Assembly: GCA_964448285.1 (NCBI GenBank)
Contig: CAYUWG010000043.1
Span: forward strand, 1 to 33,120
Direction: 5' to 3'
DNA from: CAYUWG01 sp964448285
GTDB taxonomy: Bacteria > Bacteroidota > Ignavibacteria > SZUA-365
Length of the DNA stretch: 33,120 nt
The notes under the pieces were generated by a model. That model saw only the letters and a program-made list of their open reading frames with translations, did no database searches and had not been told where the DNA came from. Below, piece by piece: positions 16,721 to 23,109 of this stretch. The translations under genes and the position numbers were made by a program. Numbering within the stretch: position 1 is the stretch's first letter; each line of letters opens with the position of its first letter.

Positions 16721-17674
16721 TTATTCTCCATACTCTTTCCATACCCGATATCCCGATTCATACTCAGCGATGTACCTGACTATGTTGTCGTCCAAACCGT
16801 GTTCTTCCTTCAGCGTGCGTTCGAATTCATCCATCGGGATTTCATGAATCGCGGGATTGTTCGAATCCAAATGCCACATCAAAGGATTCAGTTCGATGTA
16901 GCGCGCGATGAAGAAATGATCGCGATCTGAACGGATGATGTGATCGAAATAATTGCGTTGAAACACCTTCCGACCCGGCGTCTCTGTTATCTGATTAATC
17001 TGTTTCGTTGCCTGATATTTGAAATACGCAACCACAGATCCCAACGATGTTTTCTGTCGGGGTGCGGCCACCCCATCCGATATTCCACCCTCATTTATGA
17101 TTTGTAGGGGCGAGGTCACCTCGCCCCTACCGGATATGATTTCATTGGGCGTGATTTCATAGGGCGTGGAAACCATGCCCCCACGTGATTCTATCTCATT
17201 GGACATGGCCGCATTGGGCGTGGAAACCACGCCCCCACGTGATTCTATCTCATTGGACATGGCTGCATCGGGCGTGGTGACCATGCCCCTACGTGATTCT
17301 ATCTCATTGGACATGGCCGCATCGGGCGTGGAAACCATGCCCCCACGTGATTCTATCTCATTGGACATGGCTGCATCGGGCGTGGTGACCACACCCCAAC
17401 GGATTTCTATTATTCCGTGAACGTGGTTCGGCATGATCTGGAATGCATGCGTACGAACATTTCCGAAATGCTGTGGGATGTCATTCCAACATCGCTCAAC
17501 GATCCTCCCTGCTTCTGATAATTTCATAACACCACCGTCAACGTTTCCGAAAGCATATTGTAGAGGCGCGGTTACCTCGCCCCTACGTCGAGTGCATATC
17601 GTGATGAAATACGATCCCGGTTCGGAATAATCGTACACTTTCAGACGAGTTGATTTTCTCCGTGGTGGTATCAT
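16721..17674 (-). CDS. REP-associated tyrosine transposase (RAYT, Y1/HUH family) enlarged by in-frame REP repeats
   Basis: 317 aa; the family is usually 150-250. Core: PGSYFITICTRR (~19-30), the HUH motif in MPNHVHGIIEI (H84, H86), GSVVAYFKYQATKQIN, RNYFDHIIRSDRDHFFIARYIELNP (catalytic tyrosine region) and NNPAIHE. Such enzymes cut single-stranded REP hairpins. Between the HUH motif and the second half (~residues 93-205) lies a 110-residue block made of REP-derived peptide: four copies of an 18-residue unit (MVSTPDAAMSNEIESRGG), then GRGEVTSPLQ and DGVAAPRQ. A further RRGEVTAPLQ sits at ~31-40. The start codon overlaps the hsdM stop (ATGA, 17671-17674), so it appears translationally coupled to HsdM. 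Confidence 0.88.
   Translation of the reverse strand: MIPPRRKSTRLKVYDYSEPGSYFITICTRRRGEVTAPLQYAFGNVDGGVMKLSEAGRIVERCWNDIPQHFGNVRTHAFQIMPNHVHGIIEIRWGVVTTPDAAMSNEIESRGGMVSTPDAAMSNEIESRRGMVTTPDAAMSNEIESRGGVVSTPNAAMSNEIESRGGMVSTPYEITPNEIISGRGEVTSPLQIINEGGISDGVAAPRQKTSLGSVVAYFKYQATKQINQITETPGRKVFQRNYFDHIIRSDRDHFFIARYIELNPLMWHLDSNNPAIHEIPMDEFERTLKEEHGLDDNIVRYIAEYESGYRVWKEYGE
17056..17080. repeat. REP-like element inside the RAYT gene
   Basis: GTCGGGGTGCGGCCACCCCA followed by TCCGA, GTAGGGGTGCGGT subtype. Read in frame on the minus strand as DGVAAPRQ. Confidence 0.65.
17104..17130. repeat. Perfect REP palindrome inside the RAYT gene
   Basis: A 12-bp stem GTAGGGGCGAGG (17104-17115), loop TCA, exact complement 17119-17130. 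In frame it encodes RGEVTSPLQ. Identical in core to the palindrome just 3' of the gene. Confidence 0.9.
17162..17395. repeat. 54-nt in-frame tandem repeat in the RAYT gene
   Basis: Four full units at 17162, 17216, 17270 and 17324, plus a partial fifth from 17378. Each holds a REP-like GGGCGTGG-(A/T)GACC-type half-palindrome with CCATGCCC(C/T)ACG, then GATTCTATCTCATTGGACAT. The period is exactly 18 codons, so the frame is kept at any copy number. Units differ by only a few bases, mostly in the palindromic part. Confidence 0.92.
17560..17586. repeat. REP element inside the RAYT gene, N-terminal part
   Basis: GTAGAGGCGCGG, TTA, CCTCGCCCCTAC: the 12-nt arms pair with two mismatches. Encodes RRGEVTAPLQ on the minus strand. 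Confidence 0.75.
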
Positions 17675-19401
17675 CCTTTCAACATTTCCTGAATGTCTTC
17701 GATGGCGATTGCAATGTCGCTTTCAAGATCGAGAATCCTCTCCATGATGATCTCCGGTTTCTCGTATTCGATTTCCTGATGTTCGATCTCCTTGTATCGC
17801 GAAATGGAGAGGTCGTATTTATTTGCTCTGATTTCTTCCACAGAAACATAGAATTCCTTCCCTTTCCGATCGTGTAGGGGTGCGGTTTCTGCATTCATGT
17901 TTCCACGCGAACCGTGTAGGGGTGCGGTCACCGCATCCGATATTCCAACCGAACCGCGTAGGGGTGCGGTCACCGCATCCTTGGGCGTGATTGCATCGGG
18001 CGTGGTGACCAAGGGCGTGGTGACCAAGGGCGTGGTGACCAAGGGCGTGGTGACCAAGGGCGTGGTAACCAAGGGCGTGGTAACCAAGCCCCTACGATTC
18101 CATTTGGAGATGATGTCAGGGATGTCGTTCTCGGCAATCTTCTGGCGTTTGTCGTCTAAGGAATAGCCGTCAGCCTGCATGTCGTAGAACCAGACGTTGT
18201 CCGTGGTGCCGCCTTTCTGGAAGACGAGCACCGCGGTGGAGACTCCGGCGTATGGCTTGAAAACACCCGACGGCATGGAGATGACGCCTTCGAGCTTGCA
18301 CGTATCCACGAGAATCTTGCGCGCGTCAATATGTGCGTTGCTCGTCCCGAAGAGTACGCCGTCCGGAACGATGACGCTGCAGCGCCCGCCGATGACGAGC
18401 AGGTCGTGCATGAGTTCGAGAAAGAGCAGTTCGGTCTTCGTGGTTTTCAGCGAGAAGCGGTCGTTGATGTCGCCTTTGTCGATGGAGCCTTTGAACGGCG
18501 GGTTCGCGAGGATGACGTCGTATTGCTGCTTCTCATTGAAGGACTTCGAAAGCGAATCCATATATCGGAAGTTCGGATTATCGATTCCATGCAGCATGAG
18601 ATTCATCGCACCGATGCGCGTCATCGTCGCGTCGAAGTCGTAGCCGGTGAGCGCTTTGCTCTTCAGGAACGCGATGAGCTTTTTATTCGTGATGCGGTCG
18701 CCGATAAGATGATGCGGCTTGCCTTCCTCGTCGTACTCCAGCACGTCGGGGCTGGTGTTGGATTCGAGGATGTGCTCGTAGGCATTGACGAGGAAACCGC
18801 CCGTGCCCGCCGCCGGATCGCAGATGCGTTCCCCCACCTTTGGATTCACGAGCTTCACCATCATGCGGATGATATGACGCGGTGTGCGGAACTGACCGTT
18901 CTTTCCCGCGGTGGTGAGTTGCATGAGAAGATACTCGTACAGGTCGCCCTGCACGTCGATGTTCTGCTCGGAGATGTGCAGGTCGTCGATGATCTTTACG
19001 GCTTCCTGCAGGAGCGACGGTTTTGGAATGATGAACACCGCATCCTGCATGTGCTGTGTGAACGTGCTGGTCTCGCCGCCTAAGTTGCGCAGGAATTCGA
19101 ACACCACGTCGCGCACGTGCTTGAGCATCTGCTCGCCCGGCAATTGGCTCCAGTACGACCAGCGGCACTTTCGCACTTCATCCTTTTTGAGGTCGTTCAC
19201 TTTCTGTTCGAACACGGACTTGTATTCCTGCCCTCTTCGTTTCGCTGCATTCGCCCGAGCATTGTCCGTATCCTCCAAGCGCTTGAGAAAGATGAGATAC
19301 GACATCTGTTCGATAGCCGTAACGGGATTGGCTATACCGCCGGACCAGAAGCGATCCCAGAGCGCGTCGATGTTAGATTTTAGAATTTGATCGGTCAACA
19401 C
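17671..19401 (-). CDS. hsdM: Type I restriction-modification methyltransferase subunit with REP-derived insertion
   Basis: 576 aa N6-adenine DNA methyltransferase. N-terminal HsdM helical domain ~1-150; SAM motif I DPAAGTGGF (195-203); catalytic NPPF (300-303); VIVPDGVLFGTSNAH and GVFKPYAGVSTAVLVF as usual. Residues ~437-512 are foreign to the family: six LVTTP units, then DAITPKDAVTAPLRGS, DAVTAPLHGS and NAETAPLHD, all translations of REP palindromes. Normal sequence resumes at KEFYVSVEEIRANKYDLSISRYKE. The insertion lies in the linker before the C-terminal domain, so the enzyme may remain functional. The start is GTG at 19401, 27 nt after the QueC-like gene. The stop overlaps the RAYT start. 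Confidence 0.93.
   Translation of the reverse strand: MLTDQILKSNIDALWDRFWSGGIANPVTAIEQMSYLIFLKRLEDTDNARANAAKRRGQEYKSVFEQKVNDLKKDEVRKCRWSYWSQLPGEQMLKHVRDVVFEFLRNLGGETSTFTQHMQDAVFIIPKPSLLQEAVKIIDDLHISEQNIDVQGDLYEYLLMQLTTAGKNGQFRTPRHIIRMMVKLVNPKVGERICDPAAGTGGFLVNAYEHILESNTSPDVLEYDEEGKPHHLIGDRITNKKLIAFLKSKALTGYDFDATMTRIGAMNLMLHGIDNPNFRYMDSLSKSFNEKQQYDVILANPPFKGSIDKGDINDRFSLKTTKTELLFLELMHDLLVIGGRCSVIVPDGVLFGTSNAHIDARKILVDTCKLEGVISMPSGVFKPYAGVSTAVLVFQKGGTTDNVWFYDMQADGYSLDDKRQKIAENDIPDIISKWNRRGLVTTPLVTTPLVTTPLVTTPLVTTPLVTTPDAITPKDAVTAPLRGSVGISDAVTAPLHGSRGNMNAETAPLHDRKGKEFYVSVEEIRANKYDLSISRYKEIEHQEIEYEKPEIIMERILDLESDIAIAIEDIQEMLKG
17874..17896. repeat. REP-like element 1 in hsdM
   Basis: GTAGGGGTGCGGTTTCTGCA followed by TTC; degenerate GTAGGGGTGCGGT subtype. 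In frame NAETAPLH. Confidence 0.65.
17916..17938. repeat. REP-like element 2 in hsdM
   Basis: GTAGGGGTGCGGTCACCGCA followed by TCC: arms GGTGCGGT and ACCGCATCC pair with one mismatch. In frame DAVTAPLHG. Confidence 0.75.
17958..17980. repeat. REP-like element 3 in hsdM
   Basis: The same 23 nt as 17916-17938. In frame DAVTAPLRG. The spacer GATATTCCAACCGAACC between them resembles the sequence beside the 17056 element (GATATTCCACCC), so a longer unit was copied. Confidence 0.75.
17998..18095. repeat. Six-copy 15-nt repeat plus closing half-palindrome in hsdM
   Basis: GGGCGTGGTGACCAA at 17998, 18013, 18028 and 18043, then GGGCGTGGTAACCAA at 18058 and 18073, closed by GCCCCTAC (18088-18095). 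The period is 5 codons (LVTTP on the minus strand). The left half of a REP (GGGCGTGGTgACC) has been multiplied while the right half remains single, which suggests slippage after insertion. Confidence 0.92.
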
Positions 19402-19427
19402 AATTATGCCTATTCCACTATCGAGAA

Positions 19428-21296
19428 TTAAATGATGGCAATATAATTTCCAAGATGTTTCTGAACATCATGAATGAATGAATTGCGATCAATTATTTGA
19501 TGATCAGGGTCGTAAACAACAAAAAGAGTTTTCTTTAAACTATCGCTATACTTCGTAATGTCAGCAGCTATAGCTTCTGTAATTGAATTGATCTGCTTTC
19601 TATTTCGAACATATTTAAGCTCAATCCACAAGTTTAGCTCCTTATGTGACCAATCCGGCTTAGTCAGAGAAGAAGCCCACCTCATAAATGGATATTCGCG
19701 GATTAGGTCATCATTATTAGCTCGAAGTATACCATCTGAAATCTCTTGAAGGTGCAGTTCATTCTTGGGCTTATGTGTCCGACATGCAGCTGGTAACCCG
19801 CTCAAGAGAAGTTCAACTATGCGATCAGCGAATGCTTTCCATGGTGATTCAATGTGCTTGCCACCAACTATCAGTCTTAGCATAGAAGTTGGTTCTATCG
19901 AACCAGCAGCTAGTGCTGCTGCATTCCTAGTAATCTCAAGTGTAACAACATCGCTTACGACTTTGCCATGAAGTTTGTGAAGGTCAATTAGTTTCCTTGC
20001 AGCCTCATTTCGATCTTGAAATGGAAATATCGCTCTTGAAAGTTCCATGTTGAAGGTTGTTGCAAACTCAGTTTCGCTCATTCTATTCAACTCAAGTGAA
20101 TGTCTAGCATAGTTAGAGGCCATATTTCTTTCGTAACCTTCTTTCCGTGGGCCTATGAAAACATCAGAGACATAATCGGTTTCTGGATCATAAGCCTCAA
20201 CTCTGGCGGATAGAACTGCAATCCTCCGATCAATGCATTGGCTACAGGTGCCGCAGTGCCACTGTGTTCTTGATTTGAACCACGAGTGTGCACATGAACA
20301 ACTGTAGGATATGAGTTCTGAGGCAGATTGTTCGCGAAGAATGGAGACGACTTCCGATTTCGTCTTGAAAAGATATGGGTTATCAACAATCAACTTTCGA
20401 TCAAGAACTCTTGAAAATAGTTTTGATAAAAGGTCAAGAGAATGTGGGTGTGTGGTTCTGGATGCTCTCGCACGGATAGCTTCATCCGCAATTGGTAGAT
20501 TCATACTCACAATTCCATTCTCGAAAAATCTGACTCCCTCTGACTTCATTGATTCCGCAACAATCGCACCCAATGACCCAAAAAGAAAAGATCTAGTCCT
20601 CTGAGAATACTCGCGGCCTAGCTTGGCGGCTTTGTTTATCCATACGGGTATCCTGATCATTCGGGGACTATACAATACCTTCATACGCTCAAAGAGCTCG
20701 CGCTGTCGTTTTTCCATTGTTGCAACCGATCGATGGCTCACTAGAACTAGCTGCCCCCCTTCGGCGGCTGTTTCCACTGCGCCTGCCAAAGAGTCCAACC
20801 CGCCTGAGAACATTACGATTCTATTTGTCCCAGTAAACGGCCATTCCTCTAACTCAGCGAACTGAAGATATTCTTGCTTACTTCTGTCAGATGTTAGCTT
20901 CGAGAAAACAAACTCGTACGAATCATCAGATAGAAAACTTAGAACTTCGACAAGCATCTCTTTGATATCAGGCTCACTCCAGAATGCCAAGTCCCTGACT
21001 GGTATGAAAAAAGTCATTTCCCTTTTCCATGATTCAACGGAACCACCCGAGTCCCAACCAGTTCCCCTTATTGTTGCTGTATCACCAGCGTAAACATATG
21101 AAGCGATCTCCAAAAGATCGGTAAGACGGTCTGACAAATGTCTCAGCAAAATCTTTGATACATCTTCAAAACGGATGTTTACATTTGGTGAACTACCCAA
21201 GGCATCTAATTTTACCGTCAATTCACCATTATGGCGCTTTAAAATTGAGGGCTTTGGATCAACGCCACTGCAAAAGAAGAGTCGACTCTGACTCAT
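19428..21296 (-). CDS. QueC-like protein (QatC/Cap9-related type) with putative C-terminal PD-(D/E)XK nuclease domain
   Basis: 622 aa. Residues ~155-375 resemble QueC, the ATP-dependent 7-cyano-7-deazaguanine synthase: PP-loop F-SGGLDS at 164-169, QRTRSFLFGSLGAIVAE (231-247), NPYLFKTKSEVV (306-317) and a zinc site C333/C335 with C348-x2-C351-x2-C354 (HCGTCSQCIDRR). QueC itself is only ~230 aa. The C-terminal ~240 residues end in PDW-x8-WIELKYV: D548 and E559-x-K561 fit a PD-(D/E)XK nuclease core, followed by a helix and LFVVYDPDHQI as in such folds. The N-terminal ~150 residues are unassigned. Its start overlaps the upstream gene's stop (ATGA, 21293-21296). No queD/E/F genes are near, so a defence role is likelier than queuosine synthesis. 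Confidence 0.8.
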   Translation of the reverse strand: MSQSRLFFCSGVDPKPSILKRHNGELTVKLDALGSSPNVNIRFEDVSKILLRHLSDRLTDLLEIASYVYAGDTATIRGTGWDSGGSVESWKREMTFFIPVRDLAFWSEPDIKEMLVEVLSFLSDDSYEFVFSKLTSDRSKQEYLQFAELEEWPFTGTNRIVMFSGGLDSLAGAVETAAEGGQLVLVSHRSVATMEKRQRELFERMKVLYSPRMIRIPVWINKAAKLGREYSQRTRSFLFGSLGAIVAESMKSEGVRFFENGIVSMNLPIADEAIRARASRTTHPHSLDLLSKLFSRVLDRKLIVDNPYLFKTKSEVVSILREQSASELISYSCSCAHSWFKSRTQWHCGTCSQCIDRRIAVLSARVEAYDPETDYVSDVFIGPRKEGYERNMASNYARHSLELNRMSETEFATTFNMELSRAIFPFQDRNEAARKLIDLHKLHGKVVSDVVTLEITRNAAALAAGSIEPTSMLRLIVGGKHIESPWKAFADRIVELLLSGLPAACRTHKPKNELHLQEISDGILRANNDDLIREYPFMRWASSLTKPDWSHKELNLWIELKYVRNRKQINSITEAIAADITKYSDSLKKTLFVVYDPDHQIIDRNSFIHDVQKHLGNYIAII

Positions 21297-22087
21297 CCTT
21301 CAATCCTCTGATATTCGAGTTCAGAACGCAATTTTTTCAGAGCTATTGCTACGAACCGTGCAGTGTTGTCGAGGTCAATACCTTGTTCATATTCAGTCTT
21401 CGTGAACCACTGACCGCAAAAATCGCGTATGATCCGCGCGCTCTGATGGCAGTGACCCGCCAAAGCCTTATTGAATAAAGATTGTGCGTTAATCCCACCT
21501 GATGGTTGAGCGATGACTCTTGACAAGTAAAAATTTAAATATCTTGTCATGAAAGCGCCGAAGAACCTCTGGCCTAGATCTGCAAACTTGTTTTTAGTCC
21601 CGAGCTTTTGAACTGCAATAACAGTCTCACCTTTCCCTTCTGCAAACAAGGAAGCTACTTCATCATTGAGAGTAGCAGAGACAGCCTCACCAAGAGCGCG
21701 TTGTGATATCTCTCCAACATCGGTACGACGACCTTTACGATTCATGTAGTTGTCAACTACGTTATGCAGTTGAGAGGTCAAGTCCAAAGGGGTATCATTC
21801 TCCGACAGGAGAATTCCTAGCTCCTTGAGATGTGTTTCCCAATCGTTCTTTTTACCAGTGAGGGCAAGTTGCGTGAGAAGGTAGAAGCTGTACACCATCC
21901 CAACGTCGGCTACTGCTTCTTGCAACCCTTTTTCAGAAGCGAGTAGCGCTTTGCTAGCAATCTGTGCAATAACATCCGATGACGGACTCGCTGCAGGACC
22001 TGTTGATTGATATGAATCGACCAACTCTGCGACAACATCTTTCCATTTGAGTGTCTTAGGGATCCTGCCGAGTCGGGTGTGGCCCAT
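21293..22087 (-). CDS. Unidentified helical protein starting Met-Gly, partner of the QueC-like gene
   Basis: 264 aa, not recognised as a named family. It opens MGHTRLGRIPKTLKWKDVVAELVDSY and is then mostly alpha-helical by composition, with no transmembrane helix, signal peptide or metal motif visible. A strong ribosome-binding site (AAGGAG) sits 5 nt before the ATG, so the N-terminus is secure; Gly2 would be exposed after Met removal. It is 65 nt after the HNH gene and overlaps the QueC-like gene by 4 nt, so the two belong together. From the family context, partners of defence-type QueC proteins can begin with Met-Gly; that this one is a target of its neighbour is inference. Confidence 0.85.
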   Translation of the reverse strand: MGHTRLGRIPKTLKWKDVVAELVDSYQSTGPAASPSSDVIAQIASKALLASEKGLQEAVADVGMVYSFYLLTQLALTGKKNDWETHLKELGILLSENDTPLDLTSQLHNVVDNYMNRKGRRTDVGEISQRALGEAVSATLNDEVASLFAEGKGETVIAVQKLGTKNKFADLGQRFFGAFMTRYLNFYLSRVIAQPSGGINAQSLFNKALAGHCHQSARIIRDFCGQWFTKTEYEQGIDLDNTARFVAIALKKLRSELEYQRIEG

Positions 22088-22092
22088 ATAAT

Positions 22093-22098
22093 CTCCTT
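22093..22098 (-). promoter_or_regulatory. Strong ribosome-binding site fixing the Met-Gly start
   Basis: AAGGAG on the minus strand with a 5-nt spacer to the ATG at 22087. It matters because the exact N-terminus (Met-Gly) is central to the proposed pairing with the QueC-like protein. Confidence 0.8.
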
Positions 22099-22152
22099 GG
22101 TATGCGTTATAAATTGATGTTAGAGCGAAGAGAGGCGGAGGTGAGCATGCGG

Positions 22153-23109
22153 TTAATATCGATCAGAGTCAAGTATATTTTGGCAGTGACCACAACTGTA
22201 TTCAAACTCTATCTCGATATCATCACTACCACAATTAGGGCATCGCATGTCGCTCAATTCTTCCGATGTATAACCTATAAGGTCTTCATCACAGTTATTA
22301 CAAAAACCATTTTCTACTTCCGTTTCACCGCCACAAAGTGCGCACTCACCTTCTTCGGGTTCATCTTCTAATAGATCGTAATCCGTAACGGGTGCTGTGG
22401 ATTGCTTTTCAACTTGATTAGAATATGCTACCGCTAATCCAGTTAAGGAGGGGTTATCGGTTTTTGTTCTTTTGGCTGAATCTTCTAATGCATTTTTTAA
22501 CTGTTCTGGTGATTTTATATTCAGAAACACAGGATCCTTTGTTGTCTGATATAAAATGTTCCCAATAGTAGGAGATATCTGATCCCATACAGCTATTTGG
22601 GTACTAAATCGTACTTTGATGCTCTCTATTTGGTCTCGTGTTGCGGTTGTTATTTCAAGTTCACTTAACTCCTCTTGTATTAGTCGTTTAATAAGCTCAT
22701 TCTTTCTTTCTTTAATCCTGCTGTTAGTAATTACTCGTGCATCATACCGTGAGTGACAGTTGGGACATAATTCAATAAGATTATGAGGATGCTGGCAATA
22801 ATAGGCCAACTCAGACCATTTTCTATCAATGTGTGCAGATTCTGTTTCCATATTATTTCCACAATAACCACACATATCTCTTGCTTCATATTTAAGCTCA
22901 TCCTCAATGTATATAGGGATTTTCTTTGAGGGCCATTCGCTCCACAGGTATTGATTGAAAGTTACAAGATTAGATTCATCGATCGTACCATCATGGGAGA
23001 ATAACAATTTCGTACCATCATTTTTCGGGCTATAGCTTCTAAATCTTTTAATGAGAGAAGTACGCATTCTCAATTCTCTAACGGCCTCGAGAAGTGTAAG
23101 CTTACTCAT
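22153..23109 (-). CDS. HNH endonuclease with C-terminal zinc ribbons
   Basis: 318 aa. The HNH/McrA-like core spans ~78-125: C80-x2-C83, AH93I, N110 (HNLIELC) and C115-x2-C118-H119, the pattern of zinc-bound HNH nucleases. The C-terminal ~65 residues contain two more four-cysteine sites: C256-x2-C259/C270-x2-C273 and C290-x2-C293/C306-x2-C309, rubredoxin-like ribbons that may bind nucleic acid. Between them is a helical linker. The gene is clearly more AT-rich than hsdR next to it, a sign of separate origin. Its ATG overlaps the hsdR stop (23106-23109). Likely a nuclease accessory to the restriction locus; substrate unknown. Confidence 0.85.
   Translation of the reverse strand: MSKLTLLEAVRELRMRTSLIKRFRSYSPKNDGTKLLFSHDGTIDESNLVTFNQYLWSEWPSKKIPIYIEDELKYEARDMCGYCGNNMETESAHIDRKWSELAYYCQHPHNLIELCPNCHSRYDARVITNSRIKERKNELIKRLIQEELSELEITTATRDQIESIKVRFSTQIAVWDQISPTIGNILYQTTKDPVFLNIKSPEQLKNALEDSAKRTKTDNPSLTGLAVAYSNQVEKQSTAPVTDYDLLEDEPEEGECALCGGETEVENGFCNNCDEDLIGYTSEELSDMRCPNCGSDDIEIEFEYSCGHCQNILDSDRY

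Noticed and set aside
17166..17420. Plus-strand open frame encoding repeated DSISLDMAASGV peptides
   Set aside because: It is the antisense reading of the 54-nt repeat in the RAYT; palindromic in-frame repeats stay open on both strands. No start signal or family match.
17162..18095. Regular repeats that could suggest a CRISPR array
   Set aside because: Units are contiguous or have near-identical spacers, lie within coding frames and have periods of 54 and 15 nt; there are no unique spacers and no cas genes.
18331..19083. Long plus-strand frame of 250 codons opposite hsdM
   Set aside because: Antisense shadow of hsdM, whose GC-rich codons keep the reverse frame open. The minus-strand frame has clear methyltransferase motifs.
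19428..21296. QueC-like gene as part of queuosine or preQ0 biosynthesis
   Set aside because: The protein is almost three times the length of QueC, has extra N- and C-terminal domains, and no queD, queE, queF or tgt gene is nearby; a defence-type role fits better.
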